From contig NZ_JAADJU010000009.1 in the NCBI RefSeq assembly GCF_012933545.1, forward strand, positions 181,426 to 245,425: a DNA stretch of 64,000 nucleotides. The letters run 5' to 3'. The notes under the pieces are model-generated. The model searched no databases. It worked only from the letters and a program-made list of their open reading frames with translations, and was not told the origin of the DNA. Of this stretch, positions 8,122 to 17,514 are shown in pieces. Both the position numbers and the translations under genes were made by a program. The stretch comes from Rouxiella aceris (GTDB taxonomy: Bacteria; Pseudomonadota; Gammaproteobacteria; Enterobacterales; Enterobacteriaceae). Numbering within the stretch: position 1 is the first letter of the stretch; every line of letters begins with the position of its first letter.

Positions 8122-9414
8122 TCAGGCCTTGGCAGCTTGCAGCGGCGAAGAGGCTGGTGTCACAGCAGGGCGGTTTTGCAGTACCGTCCAGATAATGACT
8201 GCACCCATCAGGTCAAAGACGGAGAGGGCGGCGAACAGCGGACTAAAGCCGATAGTGTCAGCCAGTGCACCGACCACCAGAGCAAACATCGTACTTGCCA
8301 TCCACGCGGCCATCCCGGTTAATCCGTTGGCGGTAGCCACTTCGTTACGACCAAAGACGTCAGATGACAGGGTAATCAATGAGCCAGACAGTGACTGGTG
8401 AGCAAAACCACCGATACACAGCAGGCCAATAGCGACATAAGGACTGGTGAACAGACCGATCAGGCCAGGGCCGATCATCAGGACTGCACCCATGGTCACA
8501 ACCATTTTGCGGGACACAATCAGGTTAACTTTGAAGTATTTCTGGAATAAAGGCGGCAGATAGCCCCCAACGATGCAGCCAAGGTCGGCAAACAGCATTG
8601 GCATCCAGGCAAACATGGCAATTTCTTTTAAGTTAAAGCCATATACTTTGAACATAAACAATGGGATCCAGGCGTTAAAGGTCCCCCAGGCTGGTTCTGC
8701 CAAAAAGCGTGGCAGAGCGATGCCCCAGAACTGACGGTTGCGCAGGATTTCCCAGGCAGTCAATTTCTTGGCATTGCTGGTCTGGTGTTGCGCTTCCTGG
8801 CCACCGAGAATGTATTCACGTTCTTCATCACTGAGTTTTTTCTGATCTTTTGGATGTTTGTAAAAGATTAACCAGCAGATTGCCCAAATCATACTGAGCA
8901 CACCGGTGATCACAAACGCCAATTCCCAGCTGTGCATTACGATAGCCCAAACAACCAGCGGAGGAGCAATCATGCCGCCAATAGAAGAACCCACGTTGAA
9001 ATAGCCAACGGCAATTGAACGTTCTTTAGCCGGGAACCATTCGCTGCTTGCTTTCAGACCGGCAGGGATCATCGCGGCTTCAGCCATACCCACCGCACCA
9101 CGTGCAATAGCCAGACCACCCCAGCTGCTAGCCAGTGCGGTAGCCGCACAGAACAGGGCCCACAGGATGGCGAACATGGCGTAGCCGACTTTGGTACCCA
9201 TCACGTCCAGCACATAGCCCGCAACAGGTTGCATCAGGGTATAGCAGGCAGAGTAGGCGGCAATAATATAAGAATATTGCTGAGTAGAAATATGAAGCTG
9301 GTCTTGCAAAGTCGGTGCGGCAACGGCAATGGCGTTGCGTGTCAGATAACCCAGAATGGTACCGACCGTCACGAGTGCAATCATGTACCAGCGTAAACCT
9401 TTGATCTTACGCAT
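8122..9414 (-). CDS. exuT: ExuT, hexuronate:proton symporter (MFS)
   Basis: The 430-residue protein of the MFS anion:cation symporter family has about 12 membrane segments and closely matches E. coli ExuT (MRKIKGLRWYMIALVTVG; SSEWFPAKERSIAVGYFNVG; ALPRFLAEPAWGTFNAWIP). It imports galacturonate and glucuronate with protons. It is divergent from uxaC; the 414-base region between them holds a CRP-like site and presumably ExuR operators. All enzymes needed to take the imported hexuronate to 2-keto-3-deoxygluconate are next door. Confidence 0.95.
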   Translation of the reverse strand: MRKIKGLRWYMIALVTVGTILGYLTRNAIAVAAPTLQDQLHISTQQYSYIIAAYSACYTLMQPVAGYVLDVMGTKVGYAMFAILWALFCAATALASSWGGLAIARGAVGMAEAAMIPAGLKASSEWFPAKERSIAVGYFNVGSSIGGMIAPPLVVWAIVMHSWELAFVITGVLSMIWAICWLIFYKHPKDQKKLSDEEREYILGGQEAQHQTSNAKKLTAWEILRNRQFWGIALPRFLAEPAWGTFNAWIPLFMFKVYGFNLKEIAMFAWMPMLFADLGCIVGGYLPPLFQKYFKVNLIVSRKMVVTMGAVLMIGPGLIGLFTSPYVAIGLLCIGGFAHQSLSGSLITLSSDVFGRNEVATANGLTGMAAWMASTMFALVVGALADTIGFSPLFAALSVFDLMGAVIIWTVLQNRPAVTPASSPLQAAKA

Positions 9415-9678
9415 TTAAAATCTCTCCAGTAAAATAAACAAGCTGTTGGCTGCGCGTCTGCTGATTTCGTCGCCAAGGGGACAACAACGCCGCATGAATA
9501 GCAGGATGTTGTGGCAGGCGAACACAACTTGATCCTCACAGGGCGAAAACAAGATAACTTGTCATACAGATTTAAAATTTGAGTGACATCACAAAATCAC
9601 TTTTAAATAGTGTGGATAATGGTCCCCATGATGATTTATGTGACAAAAATACCAAAATCAGCATGTTATCGGACTTTT

Positions 9679-9694
9679 TGTGATCAGGATCTCA
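9679..9694. promoter_or_regulatory. Candidate CRP site in the exuT-uxaC intergenic region
   Basis: TGTGATCAGGATCTCA fits the CRP pattern TGTGA-N6-TCACA at 9 of 10 core positions, 135 bases before uxaC. The exu/uxa genes are under catabolite control in E. coli. ExuR half-site-like bases (AATTGGT) occur at 9741-9747, but I could not find a full palindrome. No gene is seen in 9415-9828. Confidence 0.55.
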
Positions 9695-9828
9695 TTGTTA
9701 ATGTCATGTTATCTGACAAATATTGCTAGACCTGATGCATAATTGGTGTGATAACTTTACCTAATCGAGTGATAACTCAGATCGCCATCAGATATTGATA
9801 CGATCGGAATGGAAAAGAGGAACAGAAC

Positions 9829-11241
9829 ATGTCGCAGTTTTTATCAGAAGATTTTCTGTTGGATACCGAAGTCGCGCGCCGTTTGTATCACGACTATGCC
9901 AAAGACCAGCCAATATTTGATTACCATTGCCATTTGCCTCCTGAGCAGATTGCGCAAGATTATCGTTTTAAGAATTTGTATGACATCTGGCTGAAAGGCG
10001 ATCACTACAAATGGCGGGCAATGCGTTCAAACGGTGCCGCAGAATCTCTATGTACAGGCGACGCCAGCGATTGGCAGAAATTCTCTGCCTGGGCTGAAAC
10101 TGTGCCTCAAACCATTGGTAATCCACTCTATATCTGGACTCACCTCGAGCTGCGTCGTCCATTTGGTATCACCGGAAAATTACTCTCGCCGACCACGGCC
10201 GAGGAAATCTGGCACCAGGCAAACGACCTGCTGGCACAAGACAACTTCTCTGCTCGCGGCATCATGAAGCAGATGAATGTCAAAATGGCCGGCACCACCG
10301 ATGATCCGGTTGACTCGCTGGAACACCATAAAGCCATTGCTGCCGACAGCTCTTTTGACGTCAAAGTGTTGCCAAGCTGGCGTCCAGATAAGGCGTTCAA
10401 TATTGAAGCGCCTGGCTTTAGCGATTATATGCACCGTCTGGCAGAAGTGTCCGATACCGATATCGTGCGCTTTAGCCACCTGCGTGACGCGTTGACCAAA
10501 CGTCTGGATCACTTTGCTGCCCACGGTTGTAAAGTTTCCGACCACGCACTGGATGTGGTGGTGTATGCCGAAGCTGATGAAGCGACGCTGGATGGCATCC
10601 TGGCCCGTCGTTTAAGCGGCGCGGTGCCTTCAAAAGAAGAAGTTGCGCAGTTCAAAACTGCCGTACTGATTTTCCTGGCGGCTGAATATAATCGCCGTGA
10701 ATGGGTGCAGCAATACCATATCGGTGCATTGCGTAATAACAACCAACGCATGCTGGAAATCCTCGGTCCTGATGTCGGTTTTGACTCCATTAACGACCAA
10801 CCGCTGGCCGAACCTCTGTCACGCCTGTTGGGCGCGCAGGGTAAAGCCAATGGCTTGCCAAAAACTATCCTCTACTGTCTGAACCCGCGCGATAACGAAG
10901 TGCTGGGTACCATGATCGGTAACTTCCAGGGTGAAGGCGTGCGCGGCAAAATGCAGTTCGGTTCTGCCTGGTGGTTTAACGATCAAAAAGACGGCATGCA
11001 GCGTCAGATGGTGCAACTGGCTAACCTGGGGCTATTAAGCCGCTTTGTTGGCATGCTCACCGACAGCCGCAGCTTCTTGTCTTATACCCGCCATGAATAC
11101 TTCCGTCGCATTCTGTGCCAGATGCTGGGACGTTGGGTGACCGACGGCGAAGCGCCGAACGACATCAACCTGCTGGGTACCATGGTTAAAAATATCTGTT
11201 TTGATAATGCCAAAGATTACTTTGGTATCGAACTGAACTAA
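9829..11241 (+). CDS. uxaC: UxaC, uronate isomerase
   Basis: The 470-residue enzyme matches E. coli UxaC in length. It converts glucuronate to fructuronate and galacturonate to tagaturonate (EC 5.3.1.12) in the cytosol. It is an amidohydrolase-superfamily TIM barrel; the metal-binding HCH signature is seen early ([13 protein letters not shown]). [13 protein letters not shown] and [10 protein letters not shown] are conserved family segments. The ATG at 9829 follows GAGGAA. It is the first gene of a plus-strand uxaC-uxaB-uxaA operon, with exuT divergent. Confidence 0.96.
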   Translation: MSQFLSEDFLLDTEVARRLYHDYAKDQPIFDYHCHLPPEQIAQDYRFKNLYDIWLKGDHYKWRAMRSNGAAESLCTGDASDWQKFSAWAETVPQTIGNPLYIWTHLELRRPFGITGKLLSPTTAEEIWHQANDLLAQDNFSARGIMKQMNVKMAGTTDDPVDSLEHHKAIAADSSFDVKVLPSWRPDKAFNIEAPGFSDYMHRLAEVSDTDIVRFSHLRDALTKRLDHFAAHGCKVSDHALDVVVYAEADEATLDGILARRLSGAVPSKEEVAQFKTAVLIFLAAEYNRREWVQQYHIGALRNNNQRMLEILGPDVGFDSINDQPLAEPLSRLLGAQGKANGLPKTILYCLNPRDNEVLGTMIGNFQGEGVRGKMQFGSAWWFNDQKDGMQRQMVQLANLGLLSRFVGMLTDSRSFLSYTRHEYFRRILCQMLGRWVTDGEAPNDINLLGTMVKNICFDNAKDYFGIELN

Positions 11242-11249
11242 TCGTCCGG

Positions 11250-11272
11250 GGCGCGGCTGCCGTAGCTGCGCC
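11250..11272 (+). other. Intercistronic hairpin between uxaC and uxaB
   Basis: GGCGCGGCT-gccgt-AGCTGCGCC forms a 9-bp stem (one G-T pair) just after the uxaC stop, followed by TTGTTATA. It could reduce downstream expression or stabilise the uxaC message. The 121-base gap is otherwise empty. Confidence 0.45.
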
Positions 11273-11362
11273 TTGTTATACCAACATTAGCAAAAATTAT
11301 TAGGTCTGGCTGGCCAGGGGAGATCCCCTCACGCAGGCTGTGACAATTGAGGTGAGTGGGGA

Positions 11363-12814
11363 ATGCAAATTTTAAATCGTAGTAACTTTCCTGGTAACAG
11401 CTATCCGGAAAAAATTATTCAGTTCGGTGAAGGTAACTTTTTACGCGCTTTTGTCGACTGGCAAATTGATCTGCTTAACGAACACACCGATCTTAATGCC
11501 GGGATCGTCATCGTTCGCCCTATCGACAGCGATTTCCCACCCTCTTTAAATACGCAAGACGGTCTCTACACCACGATTATCAGTGGTCTGAATGAGCAGG
11601 GCGAAAAAGTACGTCAGACTCGCCTGGTGCGCTCGGTTAACCGTGAGATCAACGTTTATAAGGCATTTGACGACTATCTGGCGCTGGCTCATAACCCGGA
11701 TATGCGTTTTGTGTTCTCCAATACCACCGAAGCGGGCATTGCCTACCGTGAAAACGATCAATTCAGCGATTGTCCTCCGGTCAGCTTCCCAGCCAAATTG
11801 ACCCGTTTGCTGTTTGAACGTTATACCCATTTCAACGGTGCCGCCGATAAAGGCTGGGTGTTGTTGCCTTGCGAATTGATCGACTATAACGGTGATGCAT
11901 TGCGTACGCTGGTATTGCGCTATGCCGAACAGTGGGCGCTGCCAGCTGCCTTTATCCAATGGCTGGAAACTGCCAATACCTTCTGTTCAACGCTGGTTGA
12001 CCGTATTGTTACTGGTTATCCGCGTGCTGAAGTGGAGTCGCTGGAAGCTGAGCTGGGTTATAAAGACCAGTTCCTCGATAGCGCCGAGCACTTCTATCTG
12101 TTTGTTATTCAGGGACCAAAAAGCCTGGCCCGTGAACTGCGACTGGACCAGTTAGCCCTTAACGTGCTGATTGTTGACGACATCAAGCCCTATAAAGAAC
12201 GTAAAGTAGCGATCCTTAACGGTGCCCATACTGCGCTGGTGCCAATCGCCTTTTTGACCGGCATGAACACTGTCGGCGAGTCGATGAATGACCCGCAACT
12301 TGCCAGCTTTATCAAGCTGATGCTTGCCGAAGAAGTTTCGCCAGTGCTGGATTTGCCACAGGAAGAACTGGCCTCCTTTACCACGGCGGTAATGAGTCGC
12401 TTTAGTAACCCGTATATTCAGCATCAGCTGCTGTCTATTGCGCTGAACAGCATGACCAAATTTAACACCCGCCTGTTGCCACAGTTGCTGGCCAGCGTTA
12501 AGAAAACCGGTCTGTTACCTCCGCGCCTGACCTTTGCCCTTGCCGCACTGCTGGCATTTTATCGTGGCGAAAGAGCGGGAGAAAGCTTCCCTCTGCAGGA
12601 CGATGCGCTGTGGTTAGAGTTGTTCTCTGCACAATGGGCCAAAGTCGATGAGAAGAAGATTTCTCTGCATGACCTGGTAGCCAGCGTGCTGGAGCATAAA
12701 GAGCATTGGGGACAGGATCTGAATCAGCTTCCTGGACTGACCGCAAGAGTGACCGAACAGTTACAGGCCATTTTAGACAGCGGAATGCGCGGCGCGCTTG
12801 CTGCGTACAGCTAA
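11363..12814 (+). CDS. uxaB: UxaB, altronate oxidoreductase (tagaturonate reductase)
   Basis: The 483-residue protein is a mannitol-dehydrogenase-family NAD-dependent enzyme. UxaB reduces tagaturonate to altronate (EC 1.1.1.58). The N-terminal nucleotide-binding part has [19 protein letters not shown] and the C-terminal domain the family lysine region ([20 protein letters not shown]). In E. coli uxaB is at a separate locus; here it lies between uxaC and uxaA, so the galacturonate branch is one operon. It ends 10 bases before uxaA. Confidence 0.94.
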   Translation: MQILNRSNFPGNSYPEKIIQFGEGNFLRAFVDWQIDLLNEHTDLNAGIVIVRPIDSDFPPSLNTQDGLYTTIISGLNEQGEKVRQTRLVRSVNREINVYKAFDDYLALAHNPDMRFVFSNTTEAGIAYRENDQFSDCPPVSFPAKLTRLLFERYTHFNGAADKGWVLLPCELIDYNGDALRTLVLRYAEQWALPAAFIQWLETANTFCSTLVDRIVTGYPRAEVESLEAELGYKDQFLDSAEHFYLFVIQGPKSLARELRLDQLALNVLIVDDIKPYKERKVAILNGAHTALVPIAFLTGMNTVGESMNDPQLASFIKLMLAEEVSPVLDLPQEELASFTTAVMSRFSNPYIQHQLLSIALNSMTKFNTRLLPQLLASVKKTGLLPPRLTFALAALLAFYRGERAGESFPLQDDALWLELFSAQWAKVDEKKISLHDLVASVLEHKEHWGQDLNQLPGLTARVTEQLQAILDSGMRGALAAYS

Positions 12815-12824
12815 GAGGTTGACG

Positions 12825-14315
12825 ATGAAAAGCACTATTCAAATTCATTCCACAGATAACGTCGCCGTTGCGCTGCGCGATCTGCAACAGGGTGAGCAAA
12901 TTGATGTTGGCGGCCAGCTGGTGCAGTTAGCGCAGGATGTGGTTCGCGGTCACAAATTTGCCATCACCCTGATCGACAGTGGGCAAAATATTATCAAGTA
13001 TGGCCTGCCTATCGGCCATGCGCTGGCGACTATTCTGCCGGGTGAACATATTCACTCGCAGAACGCCAAGACCAATCTTAGCGATCTGGACGAGTACCAG
13101 TATGAGCCGGAATTCAGCGAGCTGCCGACACAAATGGCCGATCGTGATATTTCGATCTACCGCCGTGCCAACGGCCTGGTGGGGATCCGCAACGAGTTGT
13201 GGATTATCCCTACCGTCGGCTGTGTCAACGGTATCGCGCGCATGATCCAGCAGCGTTTCCTGAAAGAAACGTCGCAGGCTGAAGGCATTGATGGTGTACA
13301 TCTGTTTACCCATCCCTTTGGTTGTTCACAGCTGGGCCAGGACCATATTAATACGCGGGTAATGCTGCAAAATATGGTGCGTCATCCTAATGCCGGTGCG
13401 GTATTGGTGATTGGTCTGGGCTGCGAAAATAACCAGGTTGATGTTTTCCGCGAAACCCTCGGTGAAGTGGACGAAGAACGTGTCCGCTTTATGATCTGTC
13501 AGAAATTTGATGATGAAGTTGAAGCGGGCGTTCAGCGTTTGCACGAGCTTTATCAGGCGATGCTGGCCGATAAACGCGTTGCGGGCAAACTTAGCGAACT
13601 GAAGTTTGGTCTGGAATGCGGCGGTTCAGATGGCCTTTCCGGTATCACCGCCAACCCATTGTTGGGGCGTTTTTCTGACTATGTGATCGCCAACGGCGGT
13701 ACCTCGGTATTAACCGAAGTTCCTGAAATGTTTGGTGCCGAACGTATTCTGATGAGCCGCTGCCGTGATGAAGCGACCTTCGAGAAAACCGTCAGTATGG
13801 TGAATGATTTTAAATCCTATTTTATTGCTCACCAGCAGCCGATTTACGAGAATCCGTCTCCAGGCAATAAAGCCGGGGGTATTACAACCTTGGAAGAGAA
13901 ATCTTTGGGTTGTACGCAAAAAGCCGGACAAAGCCCGGTGGTTGACGTGCTGAAATACGGTGAGCGTTTAAGCCGTCCAGGCCTGAATCTGTTAAGCGCA
14001 CCGGGTAACGATGCGGTTGCCACCAGTGCGCTGGCCGGTGCCGGTTGTCATATGGTGCTGTTTAGTACCGGACGCGGCACCCCTTACGGCGGTTTTGTGC
14101 CGACCATTAAACTGGCCACCAACAGTGAACTGGCGAACAAAAAACCGCACTGGATCGACTTTGATGCCGGTAAGCTGATCCGTGATACACCGATGGATCA
14201 ACTGCTCACCGAATTTGTCGAGCTGATCGTCAACGTTGCCAACGGCCAGCCAAGTAAAAACGAGATCAATGATTTCCGCGAGTTAGCCATTTTTAAAAGT
14301 GGTGTCACATTGTAA
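12825..14315 (+). CDS. uxaA: UxaA, altronate dehydratase
   Basis: The 496-residue UxaA dehydrates altronate to 2-keto-3-deoxygluconate (EC 4.2.1.7). The ATG at 12825 was chosen because it follows AGAGG and matches the family start; an upstream in-frame codon at 12798 overlaps uxaB. A small N-terminal SAF-like domain (about residues 10-90) precedes the large iron-dependent dehydratase domain, with conserved cysteines in TVGCVNGIAR, PFGCSQLGQD, GLGCENNQ and GLECGGSDGLSG. It is the last gene of the operon and is followed by a strong terminator. Confidence 0.96.
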   Translation: MKSTIQIHSTDNVAVALRDLQQGEQIDVGGQLVQLAQDVVRGHKFAITLIDSGQNIIKYGLPIGHALATILPGEHIHSQNAKTNLSDLDEYQYEPEFSELPTQMADRDISIYRRANGLVGIRNELWIIPTVGCVNGIARMIQQRFLKETSQAEGIDGVHLFTHPFGCSQLGQDHINTRVMLQNMVRHPNAGAVLVIGLGCENNQVDVFRETLGEVDEERVRFMICQKFDDEVEAGVQRLHELYQAMLADKRVAGKLSELKFGLECGGSDGLSGITANPLLGRFSDYVIANGGTSVLTEVPEMFGAERILMSRCRDEATFEKTVSMVNDFKSYFIAHQQPIYENPSPGNKAGGITTLEEKSLGCTQKAGQSPVVDVLKYGERLSRPGLNLLSAPGNDAVATSALAGAGCHMVLFSTGRGTPYGGFVPTIKLATNSELANKKPHWIDFDAGKLIRDTPMDQLLTEFVELIVNVANGQPSKNEINDFRELAIFKSGVTL

Positions 14316-14340
14316 GCGTGACGCATTCCGGCTAGGATCA

Positions 14341-14376
14341 GGCGGCGTTTTATTCAGCAAAACGCCGCCGCTTTCT
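14341..14376 (+). terminator. Terminator of the uxaCBA operon
   Basis: GGCGGCGTTTT-ATTCAGC-AAAACGCCGCC is a perfect 11-bp stem with a 7-base loop, 25 bases after uxaA, followed by GCTTTCT. Confidence 0.85.
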
Positions 14377-14445
14377 GTATTGAGTTGCCGCTATTTTTGG
14401 TGCTTAAACAGCAGGCATTTTCCTGGACTCACGGGGACGTAATAG

Positions 14446-15006
14446 ATGACGTTTTATTGGTTTGCTCAGGCTGTAGGTTTGCTGGCGTTTTTTGTCGGTA
14501 TCACCATGTTCTTTAACCGTAGCGATCGCCGTTTCAAGCAACAGCTTTCCGCCTACAGCGCCATTATCGGCATACATTTTCTGCTGATGGGAGCCAACCC
14601 GGCAGGAATGAGCGCTCTGCTCAATTCTGTCCGTACCTTACTTGCCTTACGCACTCGCAGTCAGTGGGTGATGGCGGTATTTATTGCCTTGACGCTGATT
14701 TTTGGTCTCGGTAAAGCCAAACATTTGATGGAACTGTTACCGGTGATTGGCACGGTGGTCAGTACCTGGGCGCTGTTTCGCACCAGCGGTCTGAAAACTC
14801 GCTGCATTATGTGGTGTTCCACCTGTGGTTGGGTGGCCCATAATATCTGGCTGGGTTCCATTGGCGGATCGCTGATTGAAGGCAGTTTTCTGATTATGAA
14901 TGGCTACAATATTATTCGTTTTTATCGTTTGCAACGCCGGGGAATCGACCCATTTGAGGTCGAAAAACAACTAGAAAAGAAAGAAGCACAAGAAAAGACC
15001 GCCTGA
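14446..15006 (+). CDS. ygjV: YgjV, multi-pass inner-membrane protein
   Basis: The 186-residue hydrophobic protein matches YgjV (about 183 residues in E. coli), which adjoins uxaA there too. It has about five to six membrane segments (FYWFAQAVGLLAFFVGITMF; IIGIHFLLMGANPAGMSALL; WLGSIGGSLIEGSFLIMNGY) and a charged C-terminal tail. It belongs to the YgjV/inner-membrane protein family of unknown function. The terminator at 14341-14376 suggests its own promoter. Confidence 0.88.
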   Translation: MTFYWFAQAVGLLAFFVGITMFFNRSDRRFKQQLSAYSAIIGIHFLLMGANPAGMSALLNSVRTLLALRTRSQWVMAVFIALTLIFGLGKAKHLMELLPVIGTVVSTWALFRTSGLKTRCIMWCSTCGWVAHNIWLGSIGGSLIEGSFLIMNGYNIIRFYRLQRRGIDPFEVEKQLEKKEAQEKTA

Positions 15007-15008
15007 GA

Positions 15009-15035
15009 CTACGGCCCGGTAAACCCAGGCCGTAG
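15009..15035. terminator. Hairpin between convergent ygjV and the Anbu gene
   Basis: CTACGGCC-N11-GGCCGTAG is a perfect 8-bp stem between the two converging genes. No T run follows on either strand, so it may be a weak or Rho-assisted end. Confidence 0.45.
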
Positions 15036-15040
15036 CGGGA

Positions 15041-15772
15041 TCAGTCTTCGAGTTTTAGCGGGGCTAACTGGGAAAAGATACTCAGTAAGCCTTCGCCCCA
15101 ACCTTTACGGATCATCGAGAAATAGGGATGATCTTCGGTGATCCGATGTTGTTGTGCGGCGCTGAAACTGTCTTTGGCATAGATCATCACATCCAGCGGC
15201 AACCCCACCGATAAATTACTGCGCAAGGTCGAGTCCATTGAGATCAACGCGCACTGCATGGCCTGATCCAGCGCCGTATCATAAGTCAAAACCCGATCGA
15301 TAATGGGTTTGCCATACTTGCTTTCACCCACCTGAAAATAGGGCGTGTCCTGGGTGGCTTCAATAAAGTTACCCTGCGGATAGATATGAAACAGCCGCAG
15401 GCCCTCTCCGGCGATTTGTCCGCCGAGCAGTAAATTGCAATTGAAGTCCGTCATCCCGCCCTGATTGGCACCGCTGTCTCGGGCAATCACTTCACGCACT
15501 GTCTCGCCCAACAGGCTTGCCGCATCGTACATCGACGCTACGTTAAGCATATTGGAGCGGTCCCTATCCAGGCACCGTCGATGCAACAGACTAATGATGC
15601 TCTGTGTGGTCGCCAAATTGCCGGCACTCTGGATCACCAGCATGCGTTCATCACTTTGATGAAAAACATGCAGTTTGCGGAAGGTGGAAATATGGTCCAC
15701 CCCGGCATTGGTGCGTGAGTCCGAAACAAACACCAGGCCAGAGGACAATCGCATGGCCACACAGTAAGTCAT
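15041..15772 (-). CDS. Anbu, proteasome-like peptidase
   Basis: The 243-residue protein starts MTYCVAMRLSSGLVFVSDSR, the hallmark of Anbu (ancestral beta-subunit) peptidases related to HslV and the proteasome. Removal of Met would expose Thr2 as the N-terminal nucleophile; an Asp at about 18 (VSDSRTNAGVD) and a Lys at about 33 (RKLHVF) supply the other catalytic positions. Anbu forms open-ring oligomers, and its natural substrate is unknown. It is the last gene of an operon with a transglutaminase, an alpha-E protein and an ATP-grasp enzyme, the usual Anbu neighbours. Together they suggest making and processing of a peptide or a peptide-like modification. Confidence 0.92.
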   Translation of the reverse strand: MTYCVAMRLSSGLVFVSDSRTNAGVDHISTFRKLHVFHQSDERMLVIQSAGNLATTQSIISLLHRRCLDRDRSNMLNVASMYDAASLLGETVREVIARDSGANQGGMTDFNCNLLLGGQIAGEGLRLFHIYPQGNFIEATQDTPYFQVGESKYGKPIIDRVLTYDTALDQAMQCALISMDSTLRSNLSVGLPLDVMIYAKDSFSAAQQHRITEDHPYFSMIRKGWGEGLLSIFSQLAPLKLED

Positions 15773-15796
15773 ACCGGTTTACCTATTGAGTCAGGG

Positions 15797-16591
15797 TTAT
15801 TGGGGAACGTCGAGTATTTGCACCGCAGCGACAGTATGCATGTCTTCGCATCCTCCCCCTAACCGGATGCCGCGTACCGGGCAAGCATCAAGATAATCTA
15901 TACCGATAGCGAGTTTCAAATGCTGATTGGGTTGACAGGTGTTATTGGTGACATCAAAACTCTGCCAACGACCGTCAAGCCAGGCTTCTGCCCAGGCGTG
16001 GGTGGCGACGTGTTCGCTGTCCTCGCTGTATAAGTAACCACTGACATAACGCGCCGGGATGCCCAGACTGCGGCAGCAGGCGAGAAAGACATGGGTATGA
16101 TCCTGGCAGACGCCCTGTTGGGCGCTAAAGGCCTGCGCCGCGCTGTCTTTTACCGTAGTAGTACCCGGACTATAAGGCATTTTCAGCAGCAACTCGCCCA
16201 TCAGACTGCATAAACTTTCATGCTGCGCCTGCGGACGGTAATAACGCGCGGCGAAGTCGCGGATGGCGGCATCGGCGTGGGTCAGCGGACTGGTACGCAA
16301 AAACACCAATGGCGACAGATGCCCGCAGTTATCGTCCTCGGTATTATCTTCGATTTCTACCACGCCATTGGCTTCAATGGTTATCGCCTGGTGCGGTTGG
16401 TCAAGGGTCAGCACATGCAGCACGTTGCCATAGGCATCGGTGGTGCGGGTGGCGTATTCCGGCAGACTTAACTCCCAGGTGAGGATCTTCTGGTGGCTGG
16501 AGTCCTGCGGGGTCAGGCGCAGATATTGCGTGCTGCGTTTAACCTGCTGCGCATAGGTATAATGCGTCTGATGACTGACGTTAAGTTTCAT
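15797..16591 (-). CDS. Transglutaminase-like cysteine protease-fold protein
   Basis: The 264-residue protein has an N-terminal beta domain (about residues 1-90, SHQTHYTYAQQVKRSTQYLR) and a transglutaminase core. The catalytic triad is visible: Cys in QQGVCQDHTHVF, His in ATHAWAEAWLDG and Asp in SFDVTNNT. Such proteins may cleave or form amide bonds. It overlaps the alpha-E gene by 4 bases and ends 24 bases before the Anbu gene. The four-gene set is widespread in proteobacteria, with no settled pathway. The substrate is unknown. Confidence 0.9.
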   Translation of the reverse strand: MKLNVSHQTHYTYAQQVKRSTQYLRLTPQDSSHQKILTWELSLPEYATRTTDAYGNVLHVLTLDQPHQAITIEANGVVEIEDNTEDDNCGHLSPLVFLRTSPLTHADAAIRDFAARYYRPQAQHESLCSLMGELLLKMPYSPGTTTVKDSAAQAFSAQQGVCQDHTHVFLACCRSLGIPARYVSGYLYSEDSEHVATHAWAEAWLDGRWQSFDVTNNTCQPNQHLKLAIGIDYLDACPVRGIRLGGGCEDMHTVAAVQILDVPQ

Positions 16592-17514
16592 TGGGCCTCC
16601 AGATAAGTGTGATGCACGCTCTCGGCGATACCATTGGTCTGGCTAAGGAAATCATTAAGCCAGTGACTAAGGCCGAGTTCGAGGATTTCGTCGAGGGTGG
16701 AGAAGCGTAGCTGGGTGTACAGCGTATGGGCGCGGCGACGCGGCTGGTTGCCGGCAATACCGCCAATCAGTTCCAGCTGTTCGGTTATTACCTCGACGCA
16801 GGCCAGCAGCGAGCGGGGCAGTTCGCTGCGTAAAATCAGCAGGTCAGCAATGCTTTCCCGGCTCAGTTGTTGCTTATACAAGCTGTGGAAGGCCTCTCTG
16901 GCGCTGACCGCACGCAGCAGGGTGTCCATACGATAATATTCCCGTACCGGATCTTCATCGGCGTCCAGCAGGCGATTTTTCGCTTCCAGCAGGCGGGCGG
17001 TGCTGTCTGCCCGTTCAAGCATGGTGCCAAGACGAATAAAATTAAGCGCATCGGTACGTAACAGGGTGCCAAACATCGCCCCGCGAAACAGGTGCGAACG
17101 CTCTTTGACCCAGTCAAAAAAGCTATCGGCCCCGGCAGAACCGACGCCCTGGCGACGGATCGATTTCATCTCTATCCACGAGGCGTTAATACTTTCCCAG
17201 ACCTCTGAAGACAGGCTGCCACGCACCGCGTGGGCGTTGTTCCAGGCCATTTGCAGACAACTGACAATGCTGCTGTGGTTGCTGCTGTCGAGGGCAAAAA
17301 AATTCAGCAGGTTACTCATGGTGACCTGATGATATTTTTCATAAAACAGATCCTGGGTACCGGTAAGCTGCAACGGTACCAGCAGGTCGTTATTGTTATC
17401 GCGGATCGACATCATTGACAGTTTGTTGGTCACGTCCATCAGGCGCGCGATATTTTCTGCCCGCTCCAGATAACGGGCCATCCAATAGAGTTCACTGGCT
17501 GTTCTGCTTAGCAT
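16588..17514 (-). CDS. Alpha-E domain protein (DUF403)
   Basis: The 308-residue, almost wholly helical protein begins MLSRTASELYWMARYLERAE, the conserved start of the alpha-E (DUF403) family. It carries further conserved stretches (FIRLGTMLERADSTARLL; RSELPRSLLACVEVI). Alpha-E proteins nearly always accompany a circularly permuted ATP-grasp and a transglutaminase-like gene. They are thought to work with the ATP-grasp enzyme in peptide-bond formation. Overlaps of 7 bases with the ATP-grasp gene and 4 bases with the transglutaminase gene point to translational coupling. Confidence 0.9.
   Translation of the reverse strand: MLSRTASELYWMARYLERAENIARLMDVTNKLSMMSIRDNNNDLLVPLQLTGTQDLFYEKYHQVTMSNLLNFFALDSSNHSSIVSCLQMAWNNAHAVRGSLSSEVWESINASWIEMKSIRRQGVGSAGADSFFDWVKERSHLFRGAMFGTLLRTDALNFIRLGTMLERADSTARLLEAKNRLLDADEDPVREYYRMDTLLRAVSAREAFHSLYKQQLSRESIADLLILRSELPRSLLACVEVITEQLELIGGIAGNQPRRRAHTLYTQLRFSTLDEILELGLSHWLNDFLSQTNGIAESVHHTYLEAQ

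Noticed and set aside
9741..9760. Full ExuR operator before uxaC
   Set aside because: Only a half-site-like AATTGGT was found; the other half does not match, so it is not listed as an operator.
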